A stretch of DNA of 64,000 nucleotides from Apus apus (GCF_020740795.1 NC_067286.1:16992350-17056349), one strand, 5' to 3'. Numbered from the stretch's first letter, positions 39,230-52,400 are shown. Notes: generated by a model from the sequence alone, not told the origin. A program made the numbers and translations.

Positions 39230-39604
39230 CTGTATGATGGGGATAGATTTGGTGCTTGGGTCAGTACTAGAAGGGAGCAATCTAACAGGAGACATAGGGT
39301 TGGTCTGCATTTTAGGAACAGCCAGCTGTGGGTTAAAGCTGGCAGCAGGCAAACGGCCCTGAGCATTCTGCACAGGAGTGTTGTGGGAAGAGGAGGCGCT
39401 GGTATTGCTGGTAGGGAGTGGGTTGGATTTAGTAGACTGGAGTGGTTTTTCGGCCAATTTGCTCTTGGATGGCAAAGTCTGCGTCTTTGGGTTGGGCTGA
39501 AGTGCTGGCTTTGGTTGGAGTACATGTCCAGGCCTGGAGGCGTTCCTACAAGCATCAGGGTCCAAGGAGACTTGGGGTCGGGGAGAGAAAGGGAGGTCGG
39601 AGGT
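39230..39604 (-). CDS. BRSK2: BRSK2 alternative 5' extension of the Pro-rich exon (125 codons)
   Basis: Open-frame extension contiguous with the core exon. A second acceptor, TTCATCCCCCCTCAG|ACC, lies at its upstream end. From there to the core acceptor is exactly 375 nt (125 codons) with no stop and in the same frame as SSPR. It encodes a Ser/Pro/Asn-rich low-complexity segment beginning [20 protein letters not shown] and containing [10 protein letters not shown] and ending [16 protein letters not shown] is also found, as I recall, in the equivalent part of BRSK1, between its SSPR block and its TP-rich repeats. The usual mammalian BRSK2 form jumps straight to VTPHPSP. I infer an alternative 3' splice site giving a long isoform; retention as real coding sequence is likely but unproven. 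Confidence 0.7.
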
Positions 39605-39881
39605 CTGAGGGGGGATGAAGAACTTTCTGATAGGCTACGAGACAGACACAAAGTGTCCATGCACATCAAAAACAGTGAAATACGCATAGAGCGGGCGAGC
39701 AGAGAAAGGAAAGTCAGAATAAAATCCATCCAAGTCACAAAGATGCACCATGTCACAAGGAGACACAAGAGATGGAGGTGGAGGGATAGTGGAGGGGAGG
39801 GATTTTGCAAAGAAACAAAAAAGAACAAACAAACAAAAAACAAAAAAAGACATGCAGTTAGCTGGGAACACAGCATAATCA

Positions 39882-39914
39882 ACAACAGCAGCAGCGGCAG
39901 CAGCAAGAACAACA
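39882..39914. repeat. CAG/AAC trinucleotide-rich run
   Basis: ACAACAGCAGCAGCGGCAGC followed by AGCAAGAACAAC; reads (CTG/GTT)n in BRSK2 RNA. It lies about 280 nt before the distal acceptor of the Pro-rich exon. Confidence 0.8.
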
Positions 39915-41137
39915 GTGTCATAACAGGCTTCATCATATTAACCAACCACGTGTCAGCAAAGGAAACTAACACAAACAGAAGTAAACCAAAGGAAATGTAA
40001 AAACAAAAAAAAAAAACAAACCAACAAACAAAACCAAACAAAAAACAACCAAAATGCAAGTAACCAAGAAAAAAGAAGAGAGAAATGCCATCTCTCTGGG
40101 ATTGTTCTGATTGCCCTGCACTGTGAGAAGCACAATGCTGTAGGGAGGTGAAGAAGGGGAAGAAGAACCACTCAAGCCACAGACAAATTGAGATGTGCCA
40201 AGAATGGGACCACCTCTTTCAGTTCCAAGTGCCCATATGCAAACCCAGCCGAGAAATTAAACTCAAAACAGGTGTGTGATACATACGGAGTGGTAGGTGA
40301 TGCACACAAGTTACTGCACACACCAGTCAGAACCTCTTTCCTTCCTCTTTAGCCCTGACTGTGGCTAATGCACACCCCATCTGCAGCCACCCATTGCAGA
40401 AAGGGGGAAAAGGGAGAGTGATGCCATGTGGGCCTCTGGTCTCATCCCCTGGCCTCGAAGGTTAAACCACACAGCATTCACTTGGAAGCATCAGAGCACA
40501 CACCACCAGAAGAAAAATATCAACTCAGGTTGGTGTCTGATTTGTAAACATCTACAGCAAAAACTTCAGAGGCCTGGCAAATCTATTTATCTGGGAAGAG
40601 ATGACACTTTCCATCAGACTTTATGCTCCTCCTGCAACCTACATCACTGCATCAAAGGACAGCTCAGTATTCAGAATTTCTGTCATAAAGTCTCAGCAAT
40701 ATTTGCCATTAAGTCCCAGTTCTGTGGACAGGGTGGGTTGAGCCATTGTTTTGTAAGACACAGTTTAAAAAGAAAAAGACAACCAAAGATCATAATCCAT
40801 CACTGAGTTATCAGAAGGGATTATGAATGTTTTTTTTCCCAAACAAAAACTTTTACACGTGTGAGAGGCATTTTGGGAAACTATTTATACATCAACAGAA
40901 AACATCAATACACAGACTTGGGAGGATAGAAGCCTTTTAAAGGGATACTAACAAGCCAAAAATCACATTTAAAACAAAACTTATGTCCTTACAAAACATT
41001 GCTGTTGACACCTTAGATTACAAGTACTGGCAGAATTGTAAAAAATGAAGTTACTACTCAAGATCTTTAGCTTTGATCTGCACTCAGATTCTGATTTCTA
41101 TAAATTATTAACTATGATACATTATTTATCACCATTA

Positions 41138-41205
41138 GTATTATTTTTATTATTATTATTGTTCTTGTTGCTATTATTGCTATTATTATTATTATTATCA
41201 TCATC
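41138..41205. repeat. (TTA)n imperfect trinucleotide repeat
   Basis: TTATTATTATT interrupted by GTTCTTGTTGC, then more TAT units ending ATCATCATCC. Confidence 0.9.
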
Positions 41206-41439
41206 CATCCTTGACACCTAAAAGCTGTTATCAAACACTGTCCAGATATACCATTTACATGTAACCATGCCTCAAATCTCAGTCCCAGGTAAGCACACTT
41301 GCTAGTGAGCTTACCTCCTGTGTTTGATGGATTAGCACAATGTTGCCATTTTTTTAAAATGCAGAAATGTATTTCAGACTTAATTCCTAAAATTATTTGC
41401 ATCCAAGTTTTGTAATTAATTTAAAGAATGTAGGGTTTG

Positions 41440-41910
41440 GTTAGGTCACCAAAATTAAAAGAAAACCACGACATCAAAAGGATTGTAAAGTTAAACTGAA
41501 GTGTGCCATGCTGGTAAATTCTGATTGCCCATTAGAAAGAAAGGGGAAAAAGATTAGGAAAGTGATTAATTTATGGACGTCACTATCAGCATCTGAATAT
41601 TAGCCATTTGCAAATTACACCAATGGTTATAAGCCAAAGATTGTTGATTACAAATGTTTCCTTGCAATTTTTGTATCTTACGATGGTTTGAGAATCAAAT
41701 TTAAAAGAAACTAAGTCAAATTCAACTCCCACTTAAGCCATTAAGAATCTGAAGGGGCACCATTAATTACCACTTTTTTGGTACTGAAATAAAAGTGCAA
41801 GATTAGATCTGCATTTCAGCTGTGCAATGGGGAACACCATTAGCCAGATCTCATGAGATTGAAGAACTCTTAGTTACTGTCCAGTTCAGTTCCTCATAGA
41901 ACTGAACTTA
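41440..41910. promoter_or_regulatory. Candidate conserved non-coding stretch with CRE- and POU-like sites
   Basis: Repeat-free sequence carrying GGACGTCA (one mismatch to a CRE) at 41575-41582, the palindrome ATTTGCAAAT (POU/CEBP-like) at 41606-41615, CCAAT immediately after, and ATTAATTA cores. Such clustering suggests a neural enhancer but is not proof. Confidence 0.3.
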
Positions 41911-43603
41911 AGCAGCACAAAGAATGAAATAAGTATTTAATTTTTCAAGTATGTTTTCTTCCAATAATCTAAGGTGCTATTAGAAGCTTAGGTAAGGAAG
42001 GTAAAAGAAATATTATTTTTATTCCAACATGTTTTTTTAAGCCTCAAATGTGACCCATCTTAACATTGTTATGATCTGCTGAAAATGCCATCTGATTGCT
42101 AACTTCCTTTGAAGACTATTTCATTAATGGCCTATTCAGTAAAAATTATAAGATACACCAACCATGCAACAGATCTTGTCATCCTTATTCTTTGATATGG
42201 TCCCACTGAAACTGATCTCAAGAGATGAATTAATTAGATAAAGATTTACGTTTCTGCACTGGATGTTTTGGGCACAAAACTGTTTCCATGCTCTTTTTCA
42301 GTGCATTTTTCAGTGGCATGAGAGTTCTCAGACCTCTGTTTTTTTTCACTGACATCCAGGAGTCCCAGAGCAGAAAAAAGGGAATGGATCTTCATTGATT
42401 CCTAGCACCTTAAAGATGCAGAGGAGACCACAAACATGTTTATGTCAGTTGCAAAACAGGGTAACAATCAATAGGAACCCAGAATATGTTTCAGAAAATA
42501 GTTCAATCAAGCAGGGATTTAGTAGCTTATAGCTTTAGTAGTATATAAACTTACACCTGATAGTGTGTCTTTATGCATAAGAATTACACGCAGAGTTACT
42601 GCAGGGTTACAATTTTAAATATTTGGAATACTGATGTCATCTTCATATACCTAAGAGTAGATCCATTGGTGCATCCATACCCCAACACATGGAATATAGA
42701 AATTTCTAATGGAAGATAGAGTTTTCTCATGAAATAAGGAAAAGTATGTAGAAATTCTTCGAAGACTGAGCCAGATAAGTAGGTAACATGGATTGCCACA
42801 GTCCTACACACTTCTTGATAAGGTCTAGACTTCTGTAAGGATTGAAGTCTTGAAGTGACTAAACTGATCTTTTCACACATTAGGAATACTCACTCTTATC
42901 CCTAAAGAAGTCATCAAGGAGAGGGAGGCCTCTGTCATTGCACTCAAGAAGTGTAATAACTTTGCAACAGAGGTACTATCAGGCATGTTTTGTACTAGCT
43001 GAGTGACAGTATTAGTTGAGTACTGGCATTTAGTTGACTATATATTTAATAAGAGCATGTGAATGTACCTTATTTATACAAGGTTAAGTGTTGTTTTCTC
43101 TTCTTCATTAGTCAACTTCTTTCCTTTTAAATTTTCTAGAGCTCAAATTTATATCTTTTATTTTCTCAGACTCCTAACACAAGCTATTCTGAGGCAAACT
43201 GAATCAAGCTGGTTGTAACTGGCATGGTTTGGTGCTCTACTGTGACCTGATTGAAGGTAGCTGTGAAATGGTTCCTGACATTTGGTCTTAAGCCACGCCA
43301 TATACAGACCTCAGCTAGGTATGGCAGTGTTTAGTCCTAGCTACATTATTCTATGTGCTTATGAGACTGAAAAAGGGCAGGGGCACAGTGAGATCCCTGC
43401 TAACAGTGCAGGGAACATGTATGAGAAATTCTTGGCTTGCATTTGTAAATAGCATTTCCCTCAGCACCCATGAAAATTTACAAGCTGCCAAGAAAAAACA
43501 AAACATCCCAGCTAAGAGCCTTGCTCTACAGCAACAGATGTTGAAAAGCATCCAGCACATATGAGTGAATTCGACCAACAGATCTTGAAGCAGCACCACT
43601 TAC

Positions 43604-43664
43604 CCTTGGACTGCTGAGAGGACTGGTGGAGAGCCCAGACGACGCTCCGCTGATTGACCGAGAC
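43604..43664 (-). CDS. BRSK2: BRSK2 exon: SRSISGASSGLSTSPLSSPR
   Basis: Coding exon of 61 nt. The first base G completes the Arg codon of the upstream exon; then 20 complete codons give the Ser-rich block SRSISGASSGLSTSPLSSPR. The acceptor is ATTCAG|G and the donor AGG|GTAAGT, so the exon ends at phase 0. The block is a phosphorylation-rich disordered stretch shared by BRSK1 and BRSK2. Because it ends on a whole codon, it can join either to the GTC at 39229 (short form) or to the ACC at 39604 (long form) without losing frame. Confidence 0.97.
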
Positions 43665-46600
43665 CTGAATGGACACAATAAGGAAAACACCCCTCAGAAA
43701 ACTTGGCCAAGCAAGAACCCTGAAAACCAGCCACCACAGGCACAGGCATGAACTGAAGAGGAGGAGGGAGGCTGTCACTGTAAAGGAACATGACTCCTTC
43801 CTTTCACTACTGTCTCATTTTCCAGTTGTCCTATCATCAGAACAAAGAAATGCTGTTGCTCAGTGAGGACACTATAATCTCTTTTTGTTACAGGAGTTGC
43901 TACCTTCTTTTTGGGCATCAAGGATATGGAAGCTACTACGTCTGACCTCTGCAAGCTGAACTGCTGAATTCAAAAAGGACTGTCAAGACATTCACATTGG
44001 TGCTGAGAATTATCTTCTACACAGCGGTGGTGGAGACAGAATGAGATGTTCTCTGTCACAAGCAACATGGAAAAGCACCATGTATACAAGGCACAAAGGT
44101 AGGGGATTTTTCCAGTTATTAAGAAATAACCAAAATCTCTTTGACCCAGGCACACAATCATTTCCTATGTGATGACTTCCTACTGAAATCAAAGCTCACA
44201 TTGGCATAACTCTTACCAGCTTCTCACTGTTGGTTTTCACATATCTGCTCTCCAGTAAGACCTGCTGCTGTTGCATTAAAGAAGCCAGGTCTTCTCTATG
44301 GATAACGAGCTCTGCTGTTGTTGATGACCTTACTAATATCAAGGTAATACCCCAGGTGCCCTCAAAAATAGGCCAGTCAAGGGATAATAGACTGTCCTTC
44401 TATTTGCTGACAAGGTCAGCTATACTGTAATGCTCTTACGCTCTCCAGCAAAGAGAGAAGAATGAAAATGTCAGCTGTAGACAGTAAAATGTACAAACGT
44501 GGTATGCTAAATGTGCTGAAAGGGCAGACAGGCCAAATGCACAAACATTTCAGCAGCAGAAGTTTCCAGGAAGAGGGCTGCCAGTAGGAAAAAAAATACC
44601 AACCATCAGTGTGACTCAGTGAGTAAGTCCCAAAAGCAGCTGCTTTGTATCCTTTTTAAATAGAAAGTTGAGTTGATTACTGAAACTTTCTACAGGAGAG
44701 GACTTGACTAAGAATGTAGCTGTTCAACCACCACCATGCAACATGTCAATATAGGAAAACGTACCAATGCTTCACTTATAACAAATGCCATGAAAGCAAT
44801 TCCTTGCCTTCAGGTAACAAACATGAAAAGATGAAATCCTATAGAGGCTTGGCAAACAGAGTGCATGTGTTTATGTGGGTACATACATGTACAGGTCAGA
44901 CAGTTAATGTGAGCTTATACAAAAAAAGAATATAAACCAAATTTAGACTATAAACTGTCTCTCTTTACTCTCTTCTACTGTTATAGAAGAATAAAACAAG
45001 AATATCAGTTTCTAGAATGGTTTTGCAGACATATACTACTAAATAAATGTGAGTAGTAGAATTACTTTAAAAAATGTGAACTGCAAAAGAGGAAGTATTT
45101 CCAAGGAAAGATTAAGCTATAACTGCACACAACTGCAGGCCCTGTTCTCTGTATTTGTATCCTCTGCAGAAACTACTGGTTTTCTTTGTATCTCATTGCA
45201 GTTTGTCCATTAGAGTAAGTAGGTGAAACCCAGGAGCCAAGTTTCAGCATGCTCTTGTAAATGTCAATTTCCACCATGAAAATCTATTGCATTCTATGCA
45301 GAAATTCCCCACTTAGATTCTTCCTCATACCCTGCTGCATTCTGCCCATCATTGTCCAGCAGTATGAATCTAGAAACTTGGTGTCATCATTCTTTTGCAC
45401 TAGATTAAATCTAAACTTGTACCATCAAGATCTGGGGCACTCATAAAGGTTTATGCAAAGTATTTTTAAGGGGAAAACTGTCTTTTCTGCTTTTGAAAAG
45501 CTATTTTATATGCCTCTCCTATAACTGAAGTGCAACTGAGTGCAACACAGACGTGTCATGTATAGGGGAAGTTCATTTAGTTAAAATCTCCCTTGTATAA
45601 GTCACCAGGAAAAGCTTCTTCAAAACCATAAATTAAATGAGGAGCCTATAGATTATCTTGGACAAATGTGGAAGGCATTTAGGTGCCCAGAGAAGCAGTT
45701 AAACATCTGCTTAGGAGTTAAACTCCCACCAGGAGCTGTTCCCACCAACTCTTAATCGTGGTGGGAAACTCCTCTCTGACACTCACCTGAATTCCAGGAT
45801 ACTTGATTTTAAGTTCCAATCTGCTATTTCCTCTTTGCAATCAGTTGTTTCCAACAGTCCTCAGTTCTCCCCTCCCTAACCCATTGCCTCCTATGTTTTT
45901 TTTTTACAAAAACAATCACATGCACAGCAGGCCCCACCTCCCAACTCCCAGTTCCTTATTGGAAGCAATATTTGAAAAAGAGGTGTTGTGTACTGTATTT
46001 TCATCCAGCCTAGGAGCCTGAGGTAGGGGACAGAAGAGAGAGTTAGTGTGAAATCCTCCTCGAAATGCATTCGGTATCCACGATTGCTATTGAGTTAGCT
46101 TTATTTCTGCTGCTGATTTGCATGCAAAATATGTAGAAGTAGGCCCTAGAGCAAGTTTTAGTTTGTCCACTCTGGAAATCGTATACAGGAACAGTGGGAA
46201 GAGTTCAAAGAATCCTGGGATAATTTTAAATGTTGGGATGAAAAGAGAGCTGTGCATTTTCAAACCTTTTCCTGTTTACAAGAGAGTGCTGGTATGGGAT
46301 ATGACACCCAGAATGAGGAGATCTTCCTTACATCTCGTTCAATTCAACAAATCTTTCATAGCATACCTTTACAAATGGGACACAGTTCCCAAGGTGGCCA
46401 TAAAAACTCAGTACAATGGCAGGTTCTGTACTTCAGTAGAAAAATGCTAACAAGCAAAAATGACAGATTTGTCTCTCCCATAAAGATTACCCGAGCTGGG
46501 AAATGCTAGAGTTCAGGTTTTTTTTTTAAAAAAACAACAAACCCCACATGCACTAATACACTGCTCCTGTATCTCAGAGTTAGGTGGACAGAACTGGGAC

Positions 46601-49433
46601 AAGGCCAAAAGAAAGTAATGAAAATGTTGCATTATGTTGAAATGCTGCAATGAAAGAACAAAGAGAATTAAAATGTTTATCCCCCTCACCAGAAACTGGA
46701 AGTGTCTGGTGTTGCAGGCAGCACATTAGTATGGCAGACTATGGCTGATCTTAAGTGTGGAAAAAGGAAAAAAATATTGCATAATCTTATCTATGGCTAT
46801 GTATTAAATTTATTTAGTGGGAAATACCTATTAGTGAGTAACCATCTAAGAGTCTCTTAAGGCATTAAAATAAATGTCATTGGAAGTCTGAAGTACGTAA
46901 TTATTCCAATAACTTTATACTAAATGCAACAATCTAGGAAACTACGAACATTGTGTGTGACTCATTTTGCTCTGTGTTTTGCTTTGCTACATGCTTGGGC
47001 ACTAATTCAATGGAAGCCAGCAAAAAGTTGTTGAAAATACAAGCAGAAAAGTTAATGCAGTTACTCAGATAAAGAGCATTCCCTCAAACACAATTGCCAG
47101 ATTTGGAGACACAAGAAGAGATTCTTCAGTCCCTTCCAAAGTGACCTAGCTGTTTTGCCAAGTCTTGAAGGAGGAATTAGGAAAAAAAACATGTAAGGGA
47201 GCTAGACCCAAGGTTTAGGAGGGGAAAGATGTAGAGGGCACTCTGAACAGAAGGTGGGCACTGAGACCATTGCAGGCTATTCCTCCCATCTCACAGATTG
47301 ACAATAACCTGGAGACATCTGAGCTATGAAAGAGGTCAAGGACTGAAACAATATGTGCATGTGGGGGCTGCAGTTTGTAAATGTGATGATTTTATGCCTT
47401 ATTCAATCTCTTTGATATTTCAAAGTATCAAAGTTACAAGGTCATTTGTTTTAACTTTTTACTCATTTTAGCCAGCTGCTGTCAAAGGGGAAGCATGTGA
47501 GGCCAATTTCATGTTAGGTAAGTGGTCTTTCACTGGTGAAATTGAGGAGCTGGAATCCAGTTTCCATCTGGTTTCAGAGAACTGCAGAATTTCTTGGGAG
47601 CTGTAAGAGGTGAAAGGCTGAAGCCTCACATTGCTGAGGTACAGGCAGAGAGAAGTACAAGAAGGAAAAGCACATCTGACCTGGTAACTGTACTACACAT
47701 ATATCACATGTGCAGAGCACCTCTGTATAGCCCTTCCCCCAGATTAATTTTCAAGTGCTTTAAGCACTGCAGCTACCAGTACCACTGGTAGAGTATAAAG
47801 GCTTCACAACCAGCATTAAACATCTGGCTTGAATTTGGCATTTGTTTCTTCTTGGAATAACCATCTCACAGAAATTTTTCTGACAATGGGGCATGTGGTA
47901 ACTTGTTGCAGTCCCAGCAGAACTTGCTTTCATCGCACAGTTTTACCAGGATGCTGAACACATTTTAGCTGGTCAAGCAGGAGCCATGCGTCCAAGATGG
48001 GGAGCCTGCAGCATGCATGCAGCGTGCAGTAATGCATCAGACTTGTGTCCCTGGGTGAAATGCCTTAGAAATTTTAAATTGTCTTGATTCTATGTGTTGT
48101 TTTGAAAGTAATTCCCAAAATTTCTAGCCAACCTCTTTATTTGCTTCAAGCATAAATCGGGTGGAATTTGATACTCCTCTTTGCTTGCTCACTCAAATAA
48201 AGCAAAAAAAATTCTAAACTGTATTTCAGGGTATGAGTGGCCTCAAAAATGACTTGAATTAACATAGAATAGGTGAGCAGTAAGGCATCGTGTGTTACAA
48301 CATTTCATTACTATTACTCTTGGGTGTCCAAAAGATACAAACGTGCTTCCTTGCTCCTTGACACAGGCAATATGAATAGAGTAACTTTGATGTTCCATTG
48401 TCTTACAGTCCCAACTGTGCAAATGATACTAACTATAACTCTTCTTGCTGGGAATGCTTATGCTTCAGTCAGAAGGTCTACTCATGGTAATAACTGCTTG
48501 TAAGATGAAGTCTTAGAAAGAGTCTAGAGAAAGGACCACAGGTGTTGGTAACACACCTCTTCTTCCTTTCAGCACACATAAAGGGTGATATTAAACAGCA
48601 CCACTTTCCATAACTAGTCAGTTATACTGAAGTTCCATGTATAAATGATTCAGAGATAATTAATAAATAGTAATACATGCTACAAACATGAGAAATAAAT
48701 GTTATTGGTGCTTTCTCAATATGTACCCTCTCAATATTTTGCTGCAGTCTGTAGTGATCTATTAAAATGTTTTTGTTAAATAATTTATAAATAAAACATT
48801 CTCTTTCTGTTAAGTATTTATAAATGGAACTTTAATTTGAAGCATAACTACATTCCTAGTTGTACCTATATCCTCTATAGAAAAAGAAGATCTTTGAGTA
48901 TTTGTCTCTAGGGCCATCTGTTCACCTGTTAAGAAAACATACACTAAAGAGAGAGGGAATATCCAGCATTTTTTTAATAACACGGATGGGATTCAGTTTC
49001 ATCCTAAAAAAAGCCAAACCAAAACAATAAAAAAAAGATAAATTAGGATAAAAAATAACTGGAGGATACCAAATAGATACAAAAAGCAGTCAACAGAGAA
49101 GGGGGTTTCATTCTCAGATGTCCTGGTACCTGCACAGTGTCTGAGGATAGTTCTCTGTGCCCACAGACATTGAAATATAGAGACAAACAAGAGAACAAAA
49201 AAGAACCCCAAAATAAATCACATGGAGTGAGACTACAACATAAAACCACACAAACACGCACAAAAAGCACCAAAAATGCTTCTTCCCACATCTCTCTTTC
49301 TCTCTCTCCCTACTGTGAATCCTCATTCACTGAAGTATCTCAGCCTGGATTGTATTTATAAAGTGCAAATGATAAGTTTCTCTACAAGATACAACAGGTA
49401 CTGCAACAGGAATAATCCAAAACTAGAGCTTAC

Positions 49434-49457
49434 CCCAACGGATCAGCACTCGCCATC
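49434..49457 (-). CDS. BRSK2: Candidate 24-nt BRSK2 microexon
   Basis: Unannotated candidate exon of 24 nt between the HGQR and SRSISG exons. On the minus strand, a pyrimidine tract of about 50 nt (CTCTCTTTTTCTTTCTCTC continuing to TTTTCCCATTCCAAG) runs up to an AAG acceptor. The 24 nt are followed by GGG|GTAAGC. Joined to the AG of the upstream exon and the G TCT of the downstream exon, the frame stays open and inserts MASADPLG after HGQR. The exon holds two CpGs in AT-rich intron, as expected for constrained coding DNA. Short in-frame exons of this kind are typical of neuronal microexons. I do not recall this insertion in mammalian BRSK2, so it remains a prediction from sequence. Confidence 0.55.
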
Positions 49458-52400
49458 CTTGGAATGGGAAAATGAAGAGAAAAGGAGAGAGAGAAAGAAA
49501 AAGAGAGGGATGTGGAGGCAGGTGGAAAGAAGAGTAGGAAAAGCAGAGTGAAATACTGTTCGGAGGACTAAACGGTCATAATTATTGCCACCAGTGCCTA
49601 TGTCTTCTGAGACCAGGAACACTAGGGGGACAGTTTCATTCACCAGAAAATAACTTTTGTCCTGCTCACAATCTTGCAGACACATCCAACTTTGGCACTG
49701 GGGATTATGGAGAGGGACATACTAAGGTTGTACAAAAATTTCCCAGCCAAATCCCAAATAAAGCAGTCAGCAGAGCAAAGGGGTTCATACTTCATTTCTT
49801 TTTTGCCTCTTGCATAAGGCGCAGTTATGCCAGACTGTTATCAAGGACATTTTTTCCTTTTTGTCCCCAGTTTGCTCAGTGTAGTGTCCCTCTGTCCCCC
49901 AAGCTGGCCTGGTAAGAAGTACTTTTTTTGTCACGAATGAACTGTGAAACATATTGGTTATTAAAGCATGCATTTCTGAGCCAGCTTGGGAGCCCAGGGT
50001 ACAAGATTGTAGCTCAAGCTGTGAATCTGTTTGGTACTGGCTTATTAGTCATGATGGACTTCTAGTCAGGAATTCAGATCAGCTAGAACATACTGCCTCA
50101 GCAACCTGGCACTTATCTCTGTGGAAGCCATCTTGTGCTGCAGGATCTCATTTTTCATTTAAAATAAATTCAGTCGCTGGGTCTTAAAGGTTGCAAAGAA
50201 AATTTTTCAAATGTGAATGGAGAATAAATCAATGCTGTGCCAAAAAGAGCCTGAAATAGCAGCTCTAAAAGCAGAATGAATCTCTGGCATGCTGACTTTG
50301 AAGCCTAGCAACAATAAAAAACTTCAGTATTCTGAATTTTTCACTACTAACCAAAGCATTCAAGTTTTAAAAGAATAGTCAGGTTACTAAGTTTTCTGGG
50401 GTGCAGGTAAGCAAATTCAGGAAAGTATCACCACCTTTTCACATTAACAAAGATTAGATTAGAAATAAAATAATAAAAATGGTGTGTTACTAATCCAAAT
50501 TATTTTCAAGTCAGGTGGAGTGCTTTTTTCCCTCTCTGTCTCTTTCTCTCTCTTATTTTCTCAATTTTCAGTAACAGGCTCCCAAGCTGCCAGAGTTACC
50601 TCCGGCTGGGTGAGGAAAATTCATTCTCCACAAGATGGTCACCAGCAGAAATGCCAAATTTAATATATGCCCCATAGATTTCACAGTTTACTGCTCAGTG
50701 CAACTAGCCATGCTTCCAGTTACATCAACATTGCAAATGCTGGGCTGGGCAACACAAGGCAGTATTGAGAAAAGTTAAAATTAAACATAGTTAGAACAGA
50801 AAGAAAAAGCTGTTGTGCTACACATTGATAGAGAAGTGGAAAGAAGCATTACAGTCAGTTCTTTTTCATGTGTTTGAGTGACACTCCATTTGTATTTTTG
50901 CCTGGAGTGAAAATTTGGGTAAGATCTAATTCATATACATACACACATATGTATATATTTAGGGACAAGCACTGTCCTCAATTGTACCCATACAAATCTA
51001 TCTACAGTGATGTAACTGAGAAGACAAATTGACACCCATTGTATATTGGAACTTTTGTGTATATTTATATAGAAAATACACTCATATGCACACATGCAGA
51101 ATATTAACATGTAAATAGAATGGGTGCAAGAAGGCTGATTAATTTTTCTTTCAAGTCATTTTCCCAACAGGGAAGGCACTGAAGAGGTAAACAAAAGAGA
51201 ATGGAAAGCAAATTGACAACAGGGGAAAGGAAAAGGGAAATGAGGTTTAAAAAAAATGAACAATCCCAGGATACCCAGAAGCGCAGACATGTGCATTCCC
51301 TACAATACTGAAGCAAGTGAACTACGGAGCTGCAGCAACCCAGATACAGAAGAAGAGAAGCACTGAAAGAGGGGGTGAAATAGAAAGTCAGAAAGAAAGA
51401 AAAAGAAAGGGACAGTGGCCTCAGCTACTAAGACAACCATGTGCATCTAGAGGGAAGGGACCCTTAAAGATGCAGTATTCCTTTAAAAAAGACATCATAA
51501 AGTTGGATAATTAAACACTGGGCAAAAATTTAATGGCGACCATGATTAGTTGGCCCCATTTTGCTGGGGTTCTCTTTGCTGCCTGTCCATTCCTTTCATG
51601 TGGCTGTGTGCTGATCCAGGATCCCGATCCTCTCACCTTCCCATCCACTGAGGTCCTTCATCCTAACTCTTAGAGGTGGGAGTGAGGCAAGACCTCAGTG
51701 AATGTGATCCTTTAAAAATCAGCCTGGTCCTTCAATGAGAAGGACCCTGTGTGATCCTCATGCAGTGCTCTAACTTCCTCCTCCTGTATTCTGAAAAATA
51801 TAACCTTTGAGAGAGGACAAGAAATGCCCATCTGCATTTAAGAAATTCCCCCAGTGGTTGCTGAACGGTCATTTCCTTTGCTACTAACACAGCTGGAGCA
51901 GTTGCTAGAGAGGGACAGAGGCACAAGAGTGCTGGGAATGTCTGCTGAAAGATCCTTCTGTGACAGATAAAATTTCTGCACTTCTCTTAGTGAGCGTCAC
52001 TTTTGATTACTGTGGAACAGCTTCTCTTCAGAGTAGTTTCAGACTAACTTTTAAGGCACACACCACGTGTTCAAGAACAAGATTTATGTAGAGGAGGAAT
52101 CAGAGAAAGGAACAGGAATTTCCATGTCTACAGTAACAGTCCAGGAAAGTCCATCCACTGTATAACCACTACTTCCTCATGGATGTGAAACTTTCTAGTA
52201 TTTCAGGTCCAATGCTTGCTCCTATCTTGGCATCTTAAAGAAGTTGCTTTACATACCATGTGAGGCACAATCTCTCCTACAGATGCACAATGTTCTTCAT
52301 TGTGCCAAGTTCCAGACTTGAAACACTGCCCAAAAAGGACTGCCTCAGCCTGCAAAAGGCTAAACCAGGGGCTGTCCCTCACACATCCTACAAGACTCTT

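Larger units (their letters stand above)
39605..43603 (-). other. BRSK2: BRSK2 intron
   Basis: About 4.0 kb. Near the exon it has A/AAAC-rich runs (39810-39850 and 40000-40050) and a CAG/AAC-rich run at 39882-39914. Further up are a (TTA)n repeat at 41138-41205 and an enhancer-like stretch at about 41440-41910. The 366-codon minus-strand open frame (38959-40059) covering this pyrimidine-rich flank is a chance frame. Confidence 0.85.

Noticed and set aside
39023..40000. 325-codon open frame on the plus strand over the same exon
   Set aside because: Antisense shadow of a GC/Pro-rich coding exon; no family resemblance, and the end is a Lys/Asn-rich low-complexity run.
38959..40059. 366-codon open frame on the minus strand over the Pro-rich BRSK2 exon
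   Set aside because: It runs in a different frame from BRSK2, starts in a pyrimidine-rich intron (Phe/Leu/Cys-rich translation) and crosses the true acceptor and donor; a shadow of the real exon.
50598..50612. 6-nt exon-like CCGGAG between TTTTCCTCACCCAG and GTAACT on the minus strand
   Set aside because: In frame on paper, but a 6-nt exon between weak signals is expected by chance in a 13.7-kb intron.
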